A stretch of 64,000 nt of DNA from an uncultured Chthonomonas sp. (lineage in GTDB: Bacteria; Armatimonadota; Chthonomonadetes; Chthonomonadales; Chthonomonadaceae), in the NCBI GenBank assembly GCA_903859705.1, contig CAIONQ010000076.1, positions 62,001 through 126,000 on the forward strand, given 5' to 3'. Shown here piece after piece: positions 25,757 through 35,789 of this stretch. The translations under genes and the position numbers were made by a program. The notes under the pieces are model-generated. The model was not told the DNA's origin, did no database searches, and saw only the letters and a program-made list of their open reading frames with translations. Within the stretch, counting starts at the first letter, position 1. Each line of letters starts with the position of its first letter.

Positions 25757-27349
25757 CTATGCCTGTTGGGGCAGCAGTGGCAGGCTAACAGTTACTTTTG
25801 TGCCGATGCCAGGCTGACTTTCAAACTGAATGTTGCCCCTGTGCGCCTCCACAATACTCTTGCAGATGGCAAGTCCCAGGCCCGAGCCTCCGCGTGTACG
25901 AACCCTTGATGAATCCACGCGGTAGAAACGCTCGCCGAGGTGCATCAGATGCTCTGCGGATATGCCTTCGCCGGTATCAACCACACTAACCTGCACTGTT
26001 CCTTCGGAACATTCAGCATGAATGCAGACTTTGCCGCCTGGTTCTGTATGCCTTACTGCATTTTCCAGCAAGTTCTTAAACACACGCATTAGCTCGTATC
26101 GTGTTCCAATAACGAACGTGTCTGCTAGTTCAATTGCCTCATCAGCTTCCGGCAGGAATATAGGTGCTGTACCGGGCTGCTTTACAAGCTCCGTAGCCTC
26201 TATTAGCAGCTCAGCAACAGATATATGTTCTGTTTCGGCAGCGAGCTTTGCTTCGTCGGAGCGTGCAAGTATTAGCAGGTCATCCACCAGAATGCGCATA
26301 TGGTTGGCTGCTTTATCAATTGCCTGCAGGCGCTTTACATACTCCTCTGGCTCTCTATCTGTACGCAGTGCCAGGCCAGTGTTTGCCTTTATAACGGTAA
26401 GTGGCGACTTTAGTTCATGCGATGCATCCGACGTAAAGCGCCGTTGCTGCTGAAACGAGCCTTCCAGGCGAGATAGCATGGCGTTAAATGTTCTGGAAAG
26501 GTCTGCAAACTCATCGTCTGCAGCCACTGGCAGTCGCATAGACAGGTCCTGTGCACTGATGTTTTCTGCAGCACGCGTAATCTGCCGTACCGGGCTCAGA
26601 GCCTTCGCAGTCAGGAATGCACCACCACCACCGGCGAGCACCAGCACCAGTGGGATGATGGCAAGCAGAGTAAGATCCAGACTATGGGTTGCACGCTCCA
26701 TCTCAGCCAGTGGAAATGAGCACTGTACTACCGATTGCGATCCACCGGGAAGCCTAACCAAGCGTGTGAGTATTCGGAAGTTCTTTCCCGTAGGGTTGTT
26801 TATAACGGAGTTTACATCAGCTCCATCGGTTACGGTTTTATCGTATGCCGCAATATCCCATGGGGGCTCATTCAAGATAGTTCTTGGGCCATTAACAAAC
26901 ACTCTTGTTGCCGGCACATTTGGCAATTCCCAGTTACGGCCACTATTGCGCAAACTGCCATTGCCTGGTAAAGAATTTGGCTGGGTAACGCCCTGCCGTT
27001 GTGAACTATTGAGTGCCTGTGAGTCTGGCAGTGTGCTAGACTGAACGCCGATGCTTGTATCTAGTTCCCGAACGCTATTGTTGAAGCCATTGCGGCTGCC
27101 TCCGGGAGTGCGTTGAAAAGCACCACCAGGATAGCCACCGGGCGCAAAACCCCAGCCGCGCCGCATTGTTCTGCTGGCAAAACGAGCCATCCCTGTGAGT
27201 TCGCCATCAATGGAATGCATCAAGTTGGCCCGCACGCTCATCCTAATTTGGAAGCTCAGACCAACCAGTGTGATGGTAAGCACGCACACGTTCCATAACG
27301 TGAGCCTGGCTCGTACAGATTTTAGTCTTCCACTAAATGGGTTCTTCAA
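25757..27349 (-). CDS. Membrane sensor histidine kinase
   Basis: 530 aa. TM1 at about residues 16-35; a periplasmic domain of about 185 residues rich in Gly, Arg, Asn and Pro at its start (WGFAPGGYPGGAF); TM2 at about 225-246. A HAMP domain follows, then the HisKA box FTSDASHELKSP with phospho-acceptor His311, N-box NLLENAVRHTEPG, G1 VVDTGEGIS and G2 RGGSGLGLAICK. The start overlaps the response-regulator stop by 17 nt, giving co-translation. The signal is unknown. The closest architectures are heavy-metal and antimicrobial sensors such as CusS or TctE types. Confidence 0.92.
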   Translation of the reverse strand: MKNPFSGRLKSVRARLTLWNVCVLTITLVGLSFQIRMSVRANLMHSIDGELTGMARFASRTMRRGWGFAPGGYPGGAFQRTPGGSRNGFNNSVRELDTSIGVQSSTLPDSQALNSSQRQGVTQPNSLPGNGSLRNSGRNWELPNVPATRVFVNGPRTILNEPPWDIAAYDKTVTDGADVNSVINNPTGKNFRILTRLVRLPGGSQSVVQCSFPLAEMERATHSLDLTLLAIIPLVLVLAGGGGAFLTAKALSPVRQITRAAENISAQDLSMRLPVAADDEFADLSRTFNAMLSRLEGSFQQQRRFTSDASHELKSPLTVIKANTGLALRTDREPEEYVKRLQAIDKAANHMRILVDDLLILARSDEAKLAAETEHISVAELLIEATELVKQPGTAPIFLPEADEAIELADTFVIGTRYELMRVFKNLLENAVRHTEPGGKVCIHAECSEGTVQVSVVDTGEGISAEHLMHLGERFYRVDSSRVRTRGGSGLGLAICKSIVEAHRGNIQFESQPGIGTKVTVSLPLLPQQA

Positions 27350-28079
27350 CTTTAGCTCTCTTTGCCGAACTTACGGGCACGGCAGATGTGGGCTCATGTT
27401 CTTCCGGGCTAAGCGGCGAGCGCAGTACATAGCCCTGGCCATGTACCGTATGAATTAATCGAACTTCCTGGCCCGCATCCACCTTTTTACGAAGGGCCCC
27501 AATGTACACGTCTACTGTGTTGGAGTAACTGTCTTCATCCATCCACACACGTTCCAAAATGATCTCACGAGTTAGCGTTTGCCCTTCCCGTGCCGCAAGA
27601 GCCTCCAATAGCGTGTACTCGCGAGGGCTAAGGAATATCTCTTTAGACCCTCGAAATACCCGTTTGGTGCCAGTATCTATCTCCATATCGGCAATTCGAA
27701 TTACGCGCCGTTTATGAACTTTATCGCGGCGGAGCAACGCGCGTACACGGGCAACCAGTTCGTCAAATTCAAAGGGTTTTGGCAGGTAGTCGTCTGCTCC
27801 ATCCTCCAGGCCCCGAACCCTATCCTGTACAGAATCGCGCGCAGTAACCATCAAAATCGGAGTAGTGTCGCGCCGGTCTCTAAGTGCCTCACAAATTGCT
27901 AATCCATTTGTGCCGGGTAGCATAAGATCAAGTACAATGAGATCATAACTGTCTACCGTTGCTGCCTCCAGGCCCTCGGTTCCATCCGCAAAGTGCAGCA
28001 CGCTGTATCCGGCCTCTGTTAGGCCGCTAATCATAACATCCGCAATACCAGGGTCGTCTTCTATTAGGAGCAACTTCAT
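27333..28079 (-). CDS. OmpR/PhoB family response regulator
   Basis: 248 aa starting MKLLLIEDDPG at 28079; the upstream 33 codons of open frame have no receiver-domain character. The receiver phosphorylation site is Asp51 in IVLDLMLPGTNG, with KPFEFDELVARV as the conserved Lys region. The C-terminal winged helix has SPREYTLLEALAAREGQ and VDVYIGALRKKVD. It pairs with the overlapping histidine kinase. The upstream region shared with a divergent pseudokinase gene holds an 11-bp-phased direct repeat that suits an OmpR-type dimer. Confidence 0.92.
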   Translation of the reverse strand: MKLLLIEDDPGIADVMISGLTEAGYSVLHFADGTEGLEAATVDSYDLIVLDLMLPGTNGLAICEALRDRRDTTPILMVTARDSVQDRVRGLEDGADDYLPKPFEFDELVARVRALLRRDKVHKRRVIRIADMEIDTGTKRVFRGSKEIFLSPREYTLLEALAAREGQTLTREIILERVWMDEDSYSNTVDVYIGALRKKVDAGQEVRLIHTVHGQGYVLRSPLSPEEHEPTSAVPVSSAKRAKVEEPI

Positions 28080-28194
28080 GTGAGCACCGGCTTTCCACGG
28101 GAGCGCTGTTAGCAGGATGAACACTAGAGGTATGCAATTGCGCATACCATCGCGCAGATCCTGGTCAGAATAGACCATAAAATAGTGTCATGCG

Positions 28195-28213
28195 CTTATG
28201 AATTACTTATGAA
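28195..28213. promoter_or_regulatory. Direct repeat CTTATGAA, candidate response-regulator operator
   Basis: CTTATGAA occurs at 28195-28202 and again at 28206-28213, exactly 11 bp apart; with the next three bases the units are CTTATGAATTA and CTTATGAAATA. OmpR/PhoB-type regulators bind tandem repeats with this phasing. The site lies 116 nt upstream of the regulator gene and 121 nt upstream of the divergent pseudokinase gene, so it could control both. Confidence 0.5.
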
Positions 28214-28333
28214 ATAATCCTGCTTCATCGTGCATATGTCAACTCATACGAACAAGAATCGCTAAATAAACGTCTGGTGTATTGAAGTCAACTTTAAAAG
28301 CTGTAAGCCAGACTATGAGTATCAACGGAGATA

Positions 28334-30580
28334 GTGACCACTGTGTTTGCCAACAAACAGGGCGGTATTAACCCAGAACCTGATGCGGATGTGCTGCCTC
28401 CTGCCGGGTACGACGTAATTTCAGTACTTCTGACAGAATCTCGAATGTCGATGTATCGCGTAATGGATACACCTTCGGGGCAAATTCACCACGCTTACAG
28501 GATTAGTTCGCCGGGGCCGAAACCGCCGACCCAACCCGAGAGTGATGCTATTTGGTACGATGCCTTGTCTCTTCAAAAAGAGCTTGAGGCCAGTGATCGT
28601 ATGGAGCACATTATATCGGTTCAATGGCATGGCGGTTTTATCTGGGCTCTGAGTGGCCCAGAACGCGGTACCAGCGTCGCATCTTTTGCACGAAACGATG
28701 GGAAGCGAACGGTTGACTGGTGCGCTGCCCTGTTTGAACCCCTCGCGGGTGTTGTAGATTTCGCGGCATCGCGCAACATAGCACACGGCGGCATTGTTCC
28801 TGAACTGGTCTACTTCGAGCCCGAAACCGGGCATGTAGAACTCGCCGGGCTTTTTGCCCGCCGGTTGGCAGCACCGGATATATCTGCATACACGGCACCT
28901 GAGTGTGTTCACGGCGAAGCAGCATCACCCTCTGCAGATCTCTATGCCTGTGGGTGCATTCTTTACAAGTGCCTCACCGGGCGCCCACCGTATACCGGGG
29001 CAAACACTGAGGAACTTACCAGGGCAATACTTGGACCGGTTGGCCCGCCTCCGCTACTTACTCAAGACTGGATGAAGGCCATCATAGGCGTATTGATGGC
29101 ACGCTCCCCACGAGATAGGTACCGTGTTGCCGTGGATGCAGCAAGCGATATGCGCAACCGCAAGGCACCCGCCATCATTTTGCCAGAAGGCCAGGGTGGC
29201 CAGGCCATTCTGTTGCCAGATGTTCCTGAAACAGGTGAAGATCTGCCAGAGCATGTGCTACCTGGAGAGCCCGGCATGGCAGACCCATACGCCCGTGCAA
29301 GTTTGGATTTGCTACGCCCCCTTCGGCTGTTGCTTGTTTTGCCTGGTCGCCTGCTAAATGGGTTGTACGACGTTGTAACCATGCCCTTTAACCGGCAGCC
29401 AAAGGTTACCACTGCCGATGGCAGAACTTACCGCCCACCGCGTAAACGCTCTGCTCTAGAACTGCGGATTCAGATGCTATTTGGCAAGGCATGGAATGCA
29501 GCCATCTGGTGCGTGCTTGTGTTTGGCGTAGTATCTGCAGCGCATGGCGCCTATCTAACTTATCGAGATCGCTCCGCAGTAGTTGGTGATATTAAAGGCC
29601 TTCCTATGCTGGTTTTAGAAGGAAAGCGATCGCAATTGGTGAGGGGAGATGTGTTGGAATCTGGCCCGCAACCCGAGATAGATACCGGAAAAGGCGGATC
29701 GGTAACCCTATATGCCGGCGATGCACGCATCCATTTGGAAGAGAATACCAGCGTAGTAATTAAGCGCATAGATTACGATGAAGGCCGCATACGTGTATTT
29801 GAAGTTAAGAAAGGGCAGGTTTCTGCGTACTGTCCATTTCAACGCATGCCCTCCGCACGGTTCGAAATTGTATGTAACGGAGTACGAACGCATGTTCCTC
29901 GTTCGGCCCGTATGCGCGTAACGTGCAGCGATAACGGTGGCGCTAATGTGCAGGTTGCAATGGGTAGGGTGCCGGTAATTACAGGGGCTGCCAGAGTAAC
30001 GCTTCCAGAGGGAAAACAGGCCTGGGCTACAGAAGATGATGGCATTGATCATGTCGCCGCTGTTCCAGACAAGAGTCTCTCCGCCCTTATCGATCAAACG
30101 GGAGGGCTACCAGAGCAACGCCCGTGGGACCCGGTTATGGAGCGCTATACCGAACTACAAGAAGAGAAGATTGTGCCAGGGATTAACCGAATGCTAACAT
30201 TCTTTCACGCAAAACCGGCCAGCAAATCAACTCTTATGAATGCACGCGCTGTGTCAATGGCAAAAATGTCGCTCACAGCTTTGCATGCCGCCTTAATGGC
30301 CGAGGGCGAACCGCCATCTGAGCTGGACCTGAAATCACTTAAGCAAACCGAACTGGATAAAGATACCGTTCGGTCTTTGCTCACGCCTTTTGATGGTAAG
30401 AAACTGCTGGCCTACTACCGCATGAAAGGCGATGCCTACATTGCCTTCGCCCGTGGCCTGGATGGTGTCCACTCATTACTGAGACTGGATACCGGGAAAA
30501 TTACCGTTCTCAAAGAGCAAGATGAAGAAGAAGCACTTGCAATGGCACGTAAAAAGTATCGTGATCTTCATGGTGATTAA
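28334..30580 (+). CDS. Pseudokinase domain - transmembrane - FecR-like protein
   Basis: 748 aa. The first 280 residues keep the outline of a Ser/Thr protein kinase C-lobe (YTAPECVHGEAASPSADLYA, CLTGRPPY) but lack catalytic residues: the HRD loop is HGG (151-153), DFG is AGLF (171-174), and no VAIK Lys is clear. It is therefore probably a pseudokinase. A proline-rich linker leads to one TM segment (about 387-409), then a FecR-like beta domain (about 415-560: SQLVRGDVLESG, VTLYAGDARIHLEENT) and a helical C-terminal tail. Kinase-like part inside and FecR part outside are inferred. The gene is divergent from a two-component system. The GTG start has GGAG unusually close (3 nt). Confidence 0.7.
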   Translation: MTTVFANKQGGINPEPDADVLPPAGYDVISVLLTESRMSMYRVMDTPSGQIHHAYRISSPGPKPPTQPESDAIWYDALSLQKELEASDRMEHIISVQWHGGFIWALSGPERGTSVASFARNDGKRTVDWCAALFEPLAGVVDFAASRNIAHGGIVPELVYFEPETGHVELAGLFARRLAAPDISAYTAPECVHGEAASPSADLYACGCILYKCLTGRPPYTGANTEELTRAILGPVGPPPLLTQDWMKAIIGVLMARSPRDRYRVAVDAASDMRNRKAPAIILPEGQGGQAILLPDVPETGEDLPEHVLPGEPGMADPYARASLDLLRPLRLLLVLPGRLLNGLYDVVTMPFNRQPKVTTADGRTYRPPRKRSALELRIQMLFGKAWNAAIWCVLVFGVVSAAHGAYLTYRDRSAVVGDIKGLPMLVLEGKRSQLVRGDVLESGPQPEIDTGKGGSVTLYAGDARIHLEENTSVVIKRIDYDEGRIRVFEVKKGQVSAYCPFQRMPSARFEIVCNGVRTHVPRSARMRVTCSDNGGANVQVAMGRVPVITGAARVTLPEGKQAWATEDDGIDHVAAVPDKSLSALIDQTGGLPEQRPWDPVMERYTELQEEKIVPGINRMLTFFHAKPASKSTLMNARAVSMAKMSLTALHAALMAEGEPPSELDLKSLKQTELDKDTVRSLLTPFDGKKLLAYYRMKGDAYIAFARGLDGVHSLLRLDTGKITVLKEQDEEEALAMARKKYRDLHGD

Positions 30581-30612
30581 CAACCTGCAGGCAAAGTCTC
30601 CAAACAACAAAA

Positions 30613-30647
30613 CGGCCCTTCTCATCCAGCTTGGATGAGAAGGGCCG
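30613..30647. terminator. Bidirectional terminator between convergent genes
   Basis: A perfect 16-bp stem CGGCCCTTCTCATCCA/TGGATGAGAAGGGCCG with a 3-nt loop lies between the FecR-like gene and the E1 dehydrogenase gene. T-rich sequence follows on the plus side and TTTTGTTGTTTG on the minus side. Confidence 0.8.
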
Positions 30648-30669
30648 CTTTATTTACTTGCGCAGCTAC

Positions 30670-33156
30670 TTACACGCCTTCGGCACTGCGTCGCAGCTGG
30701 TCTGCTGCATCGCACGTGCGTGATATTGTGTAACCGCTCAGCGGCTGGATATACTGATGAACCGCATCCAGAATATCGTTCGCGAATGGGAAGAACGAGT
30801 CTTCAACCTCATCCGGTGGGGTAATCCAGTTGCGTGCTCCAACAACAACGGGGGGGGCGTCCAGGTAGTTGAAGGCAAACTGAGTAACCTTTGCCGCCAG
30901 CGTTTGCAGTACAGAACCGCGCTCGCAGGCATCGGATGCCAGCAGTATGCGGCCCGTTTTCTTAACGCTCTCAATCACCTTGTCATAATTAAATGGCACG
31001 ATGCTGCGAGCATCAATTACTTCCGCCGTTATGCCATACTTCTCGCTCAGGATTTTTGCTGCTTCCAGTGCGCGGTACAGAGTGGCACCAACGGTTAGGA
31101 TGGTAAGGTCGGAACCTTCCAGCTTAACATCTGGCTCACCAAATGCAACCTCGTAGTATCCGGCAGGTACGCCTTCGGTACCATGGAACAGCTCAGGCTG
31201 ATCGTATATTCGCTGGCTCTCGAAGAACACAACAGGGTCTGATCCAGCAAGGGCTGCGTTCATCAAGCCTTTGGCATCGTAGGGTGTTGCCGGGAATGCT
31301 ACCTTAAGGCCGGGGATGTGGGCGCACAGTGCGGTCCAGTCCTGGCTGTGCTGGGCTCCGTACTTACTGCCAACAGAAACCCGCAGAACAACTGGCATTT
31401 TTAGCAAACCGCCGGACATAGACTGCCATTTGGAGAGCTGGTTGAATACCTCATCGCCCGCTCGGCCCAGGAAGTCGCAGTACATCAGTTCAATAAGTGC
31501 GCGTCCGCCTTCCAGCGCATAACCCACCGCAGTGCCAGTAATCGCAGCCTCGGCAATTGGGCTGTTAAACAGGCGATGGTACGGCAGCAGCTCTGTCAGG
31601 CCACGATAAACGGCAAATGCTCCGCCCCAGTCGCGGTTCTCCTCGCCGTATGCCACCAGGGTAGGGTCGGTTGCAAATCGATGTGCAATCGCTTCAAACA
31701 AACCATCTCGGATGCCAATGGTTTTGCTCTTCGGCAGCAGTGCGCCATCCGGCCCAATGCCACTTCGGCTACGCGTAGCAAGTTGCTTAACACGCGCGTT
31801 CTCCTCAAGCGGGTGGTTGAGCTCTGGTGTGCGGTCGGGTGCAAAAGACTCAACATGCTCGTTGGAGAACATGGTTGATTCCAGCAGGCTGCCAACAGAG
31901 TAAACGTCTGCACGCGGGGAGAGATCAAGGCTGATTGCGCGCTTGTAGGCTTTGAGGATAGCAGCATCTATAACCGATCGCACACCTTCCAGGTCGGCTT
32001 CTTTTGTAACTCCGCCTTTTGTAAGTTCGGAAGCATACGTTAGCAGCGAGTCTACCTTCTGCCACTCTTCCACTTCAGATTTCTCACGGTAGGAAGATGC
32101 ATCGGAGGGGGAGTGGCCGCTGTATCGGTAGGTTACTGTATCGAGAAGCACAGGGCCTTCGCCCTTTTCGATAATGGCCTTCTTTCGAGCCATTGCATCA
32201 ATTACTGCAAGAGGATTGTATCCATCGATGCGCTCTGCATGCATCTGGTCTGGATTCAGGCCAGCACCCAGGCGCGCCAGCACACCAAATCCACCTGTTT
32301 CTCCTACAGGTTGGCCACCCATACCGTAGAAGTTGTTTACAAAGTTCATGATAAACGGCAAGCCGCCACGGTGTGCTTCATCCCACAGGGTCCTAAACTG
32401 ATCCATGGTGCCGAAACAAAGCGCTTCCCAAACCGGTCCGCAACTCGCCGATGCATCGCCGATGTTGCAAATTACAATGCCGCGCTGGCGATTAACGCGC
32501 TTATACAGTGCCGCACCAACTGCGATGTCTGCCGAGCCGCCTACCAGTGCGTTGTTCGGATAAATTCCGAACGGCGTGAAGAAGGCATGCATTGAGCCTC
32601 CCATGCCTTTGTTAAACCCGGGTTCGCGGCCAAAAATCTCGGCAAGAGCGCCGTAGAGCAAGAAGTCGATGGCAAGCTCTTTAACGCTTGTGGAGGATTT
32701 GGACTGGCCATCCTTCTCAATTACCTTGAGAATTGTGCCGCCCATGTAGCCTTCCATAATTCCCAGCAGGGTGGCATCGTCCAGCTTCTGAATGGCGGAA
32801 AGCCCCTTGGCAAGAATTTCGCCATGGCTGCGGTGGCTGCCAAAGATGTGATCGTCCACATCCAACAGGTAAGCCTGGCCGACCGCCGATGCTTCCTGGC
32901 CGATGGAAAGGTGAGCGGGGCCACGGTGGTTGTACTCTATGCCCGCATAGTTGCCTTTAATCTTTACCTCGTTAAGCATGGTCTCGAAGGCGCGAATTAC
33001 GGCCATATCTCGATAGATGCGTACAAGCTCCTCGGATGAGTACCGCTCTTTCTCCTCTTTGAGGGTCTTACCGTATTTGTTTACGGCAATGGGAGATAAC
33101 TTAACCTGTCCGCTTTTGCGGACTTCTGCCGGCCGGATGGCGATTGACTTGGGCAT
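30670..33156 (-). CDS. Fused alpha/beta E1 subunit of a 2-oxo acid dehydrogenase
   Basis: 828 aa, both E1 halves in one chain. The alpha part (about 1-440) has the substrate-site [21 protein letters not shown] and the thiamine diphosphate region [10 protein letters not shown] ... [11 protein letters not shown]; the third residue of the usual GDG motif is Ala. The beta part (about 470-810) has [35 protein letters not shown] and [14 protein letters not shown]. It would decarboxylate pyruvate or branched-chain 2-oxo acids and pass the acyl group to an E2 lipoyl protein. No E2 or E3 gene is in the window. Length exceeds that of common fused E1 proteins (about 660-700) because of insertions in the alpha half, including one before [12 protein letters not shown] possible -10 (TATACT) lies at 33246-33241. 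Confidence 0.88.
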   Translation of the reverse strand: MPKSIAIRPAEVRKSGQVKLSPIAVNKYGKTLKEEKERYSSEELVRIYRDMAVIRAFETMLNEVKIKGNYAGIEYNHRGPAHLSIGQEASAVGQAYLLDVDDHIFGSHRSHGEILAKGLSAIQKLDDATLLGIMEGYMGGTILKVIEKDGQSKSSTSVKELAIDFLLYGALAEIFGREPGFNKGMGGSMHAFFTPFGIYPNNALVGGSADIAVGAALYKRVNRQRGIVICNIGDASASCGPVWEALCFGTMDQFRTLWDEAHRGGLPFIMNFVNNFYGMGGQPVGETGGFGVLARLGAGLNPDQMHAERIDGYNPLAVIDAMARKKAIIEKGEGPVLLDTVTYRYSGHSPSDASSYREKSEVEEWQKVDSLLTYASELTKGGVTKEADLEGVRSVIDAAILKAYKRAISLDLSPRADVYSVGSLLESTMFSNEHVESFAPDRTPELNHPLEENARVKQLATRSRSGIGPDGALLPKSKTIGIRDGLFEAIAHRFATDPTLVAYGEENRDWGGAFAVYRGLTELLPYHRLFNSPIAEAAITGTAVGYALEGGRALIELMYCDFLGRAGDEVFNQLSKWQSMSGGLLKMPVVLRVSVGSKYGAQHSQDWTALCAHIPGLKVAFPATPYDAKGLMNAALAGSDPVVFFESQRIYDQPELFHGTEGVPAGYYEVAFGEPDVKLEGSDLTILTVGATLYRALEAAKILSEKYGITAEVIDARSIVPFNYDKVIESVKKTGRILLASDACERGSVLQTLAAKVTQFAFNYLDAPPVVVGARNWITPPDEVEDSFFPFANDILDAVHQYIQPLSGYTISRTCDAADQLRRSAEGV

Positions 33157-33322
33157 GCTCGGACTACTCCTGCTGTGGTTTGCGGCTGCGCTGCCGATCG
33201 CGGAGCACAGTGGGAAATTCAGACGTTAAACCTGGAAATAAGTATAGCCGATATCAAAACGAAAGAAATAGTTAATAAACGAAAACAAACGATGTTCGGC
33301 CACTTTCTGTTGAACTTCGTGC

Positions 33323-33664
33323 TTAAAGGTCACTTACTCTGGGTGCCAGCACGCGAGCGCGGAATGCGCTGGAATCGGTTATTGCCAGAAACCTTGAAAT
33401 TGGCTCCTTCGCAATCACCGCAAGAAGCTTTGATCTAAACGGCTCATCTATTCCAGCCAGATCGTGCAAATCTGTCTCTCCAACCTCCAACAAACGTGCA
33501 TAGCTGTATATTGTTATTGCCCAGCCATTCTCCAGGTTTGCATCGGTGTGTAGCACAATCTCTTCGCTAAGCGCCACAGACCGAGAGAAGTTCTCATCCA
33601 CAGCATCGAAGGTTACTTCAAGCACATCCTCTGCTTCATCGTATATCATCTCAAACGAATACAT
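33323..33664 (-). CDS. Small DUF2283-like protein
   Basis: 113 aa from ATG 33664 (MYSFEMIYDEAEDVLEV), with GAGAGGAG about 9 nt upstream. The pattern YDEAEDVLEVTF ... SVALSEEIVLHTDANLENGWAITI is like the DUF2283 group of short beta proteins that often accompany toxin-antitoxin or nucleic-acid genes. The C-terminal half (FRSKLLAVIAKEPISRFLAI) is unassigned. It is a lone gene between the E1 gene and an amine oxidase. Function is unknown. Confidence 0.6.
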   Translation of the reverse strand: MYSFEMIYDEAEDVLEVTFDAVDENFSRSVALSEEIVLHTDANLENGWAITIYSYARLLEVGETDLHDLAGIDEPFRSKLLAVIAKEPISRFLAITDSSAFRARVLAPRVSDL

Positions 33665-33753
33665 GTACTTGGGCTCCTCTCGCCACCGTCTCATTAGCGC
33701 ACTCACTGTTGGCGATTATATCACAACTGCAAGAATGCAGATGGCGTGTTGCA

Positions 33754-35019
33754 CTAGAAGAAACCTGGGCAGATACGGCATACCTCTCTAACAGCATGGT
33801 GTGCAGATTCCAGCGCACCTTGAATCCACGAACGATTGGCAGAAGTGTGCTCCCCGGCAAATACTACGCAGCCGAATGATCCACGCAATGTGGCCAGTTC
33901 GGCAGCAGAGGCACCTGGCTGCGCAAACCCACCCTGAGAATAGGCGTGATTGTCCCAACTCCAACGTGCCCATCGGGTAATAGCCCCATTGGCAGCCAAC
34001 TCTGGATGCAATGCAATAAGTGACCTTTTTACTGCCGATATCGCCTGTGTTTCGGTTTGCTGAGATAGCCATGATGCCTTCTCGGCGAGCGCGTAGGAGG
34101 CCAGCAAACACCCCGGGCCACGGGATACCGATGCATTCCGCGAGGCCGCATTGTCTGAAGGGTAAAAGGTCATGGCAGAGCGTAAATCGGTATAAGATCC
34201 GCCGCCGTAAATCCCATCCAGTTGTTCCCACGGGCGCTCCCTGGTGCCGGCAATCACCTTATGGGCCGCTGTAATGTTAGTGTGCAGTATTGCTTTTGCC
34301 TGAGCTTTTGGCAAAGGCGGCTCAAAACGCACCTGTTTTAGTACTCCAACAGGCACCGTTAGCACCACGGCATCTGCCTCCAGCCAGGTACCGCCATGCG
34401 TGGTTTCTGCAAATACCTTTACCCGTTTCCCATCTGGGTTTTGAGCTACTTTTGTAACTTTTGTTCCACATTCGGGTGCCCTGTAAAGTTCTCTGCAAAT
34501 AGCAGTGGTAAGCGAATCCATGCCGGCAGTAAGCTCGTAAAAGGTGCCAGCCCAAATTCCGCCATGGCGGCCATCCATGTTACGCGTAACACTGAAATCA
34601 AACTCATTTACTGTGCGATTGCGCCGCCGATTTCCACTTGTTAAGTAGTAGGCATCCGGATTGAACTGTACAAACTTTCGATACGGCAGCTTAAAGTGAT
34701 GCACGTAATGCATGGTTAGTTTGTGTGATGCAGGCAAACGCATGGCACCAAGCTCCCCATGTTGCCCGGTTTCATTTCGGTAGGTGTAGATCCTGCCGCC
34801 AATCCGGTTCAGGTCAGCCTCTAACACCCTCACGGTATATCCTCGATTTTGCAGCTGCCAGGCGGCGGCCAGGCCAGATATACCGGCGCCCACGACTATC
34901 ACACTCCGGGGCTTATTAGCCACCATCGCGTTGGCAGCATGCGCTGCTGCACCCGGCCAAATTAGTGTGGATAGTACCTGTCTGCGGGTTAGTACGGCCG
35001 AACTCAAGTTGCCTTCCAT
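33754..35019 (-). CDS. Tat-exported FAD-dependent amine oxidase
   Basis: 421 aa starting at ATG 35019; the preceding 27 codons of open frame are unlikely. The N-terminus has a twin-arginine-like motif (TRRQVLSTLIWPGAAAHA), then the FAD-binding dinucleotide motif VIVVGAGISGLAAAW and RIGGRIYTYR, the GG doublet region of flavin amine oxidases. The C-terminal CVVFAGEHTSANRSWIQGAL is the second FAD-contact motif. It belongs with monoamine and L-amino acid oxidases, releasing H2O2 and ammonia. Export before or after FAD loading fits the Tat route. Substrate is unknown. Confidence 0.88.
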   Translation of the reverse strand: MEGNLSSAVLTRRQVLSTLIWPGAAAHAANAMVANKPRSVIVVGAGISGLAAAWQLQNRGYTVRVLEADLNRIGGRIYTYRNETGQHGELGAMRLPASHKLTMHYVHHFKLPYRKFVQFNPDAYYLTSGNRRRNRTVNEFDFSVTRNMDGRHGGIWAGTFYELTAGMDSLTTAICRELYRAPECGTKVTKVAQNPDGKRVKVFAETTHGGTWLEADAVVLTVPVGVLKQVRFEPPLPKAQAKAILHTNITAAHKVIAGTRERPWEQLDGIYGGGSYTDLRSAMTFYPSDNAASRNASVSRGPGCLLASYALAEKASWLSQQTETQAISAVKRSLIALHPELAANGAITRWARWSWDNHAYSQGGFAQPGASAAELATLRGSFGCVVFAGEHTSANRSWIQGALESAHHAVREVCRICPGFF

Positions 35020-35204
35020 GCTGTCTGCCTTCCACAAGTTAGTAATAAAACCATACGAGCTGGCTCGAAATTGGCTCCACAAGATATCCCAATGTGGCAA
35101 TTGTTGTTACTGTAAACGTTACTGGTAGTAAAAACCGGGTTAGTTGGTGAATTAACGGTGTGTTATGCTCAGCATTGTTGCCTGCATGTTAAGGAGGTGG
35201 GTCT

Positions 35205-35666
35205 GTGGATTCTATCTACATCCTCGCATTTAAAGTGGTAAGCCTTGCCGCAGTACCATTCTGGATCTTGATGATTTGTGCTCCTAACTGGCCGTTTACT
35301 CGCCGTTTCATGACTTCGCTTGTGCCAATGCTAATAATGGCGCTGCCATATGCCATTCTGGAATTGCCACTCTACCTGCCTCACTTGCCACACTTTCTCA
35401 ATCCGCAGTTCGAGTACATCCAATCGATTCTTGGTCAAACAAAAACGGTTACGCTTGCGTGGTCTCACTTCATCGCAACGGATCTATTTGCTGGCAGATG
35501 GATCTATCTGGATAGCAGGCAGCGGGGAACCAGCCCACTTGTGATGGCACCAATTATCTTTTTGTGTGCTATGTTTTGCCCCGCTGGCATTACCGTGTAT
35601 CTATTGTACAGGGGCTGGCAAACCCGCTCTGGCAAGGTCGCTCCATCTGTGGAAACAGCTGTCTGA
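35205..35666 (+). CDS. ABA4-like (DUF4281) membrane protein
   Basis: 153 aa. A GTG start is fixed by AAGGAGGTG 5 nt upstream. Four TM segments are visible (about residues 4-26, 33-55, 86-103 and 112-132), with the ABA4-family signature WSHFIATDLFAGRWIYLDSR. The plant homologue ABA4 is needed for neoxanthin synthesis; bacterial relatives have no proven role, although a link to carotenoids or lipid oxidation is suggested. There is no carotenoid gene beside it, but a prenyl synthase is encoded about 9 kb downstream. Confidence 0.8.
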   Translation: MDSIYILAFKVVSLAAVPFWILMICAPNWPFTRRFMTSLVPMLIMALPYAILELPLYLPHLPHFLNPQFEYIQSILGQTKTVTLAWSHFIATDLFAGRWIYLDSRQRGTSPLVMAPIIFLCAMFCPAGITVYLLYRGWQTRSGKVAPSVETAV

Positions 35667-35789
35667 AACATTGCTGGCCCGCCCGCCCACACATGAGATT
35701 CGCCCGCTCGGCGATAACGCCCTGCTGGTATACTGTCTATCTGCTTCCGGATAGTCCGGCGGCGAGGCAGGTTGCTGTGAGGTAATTGT

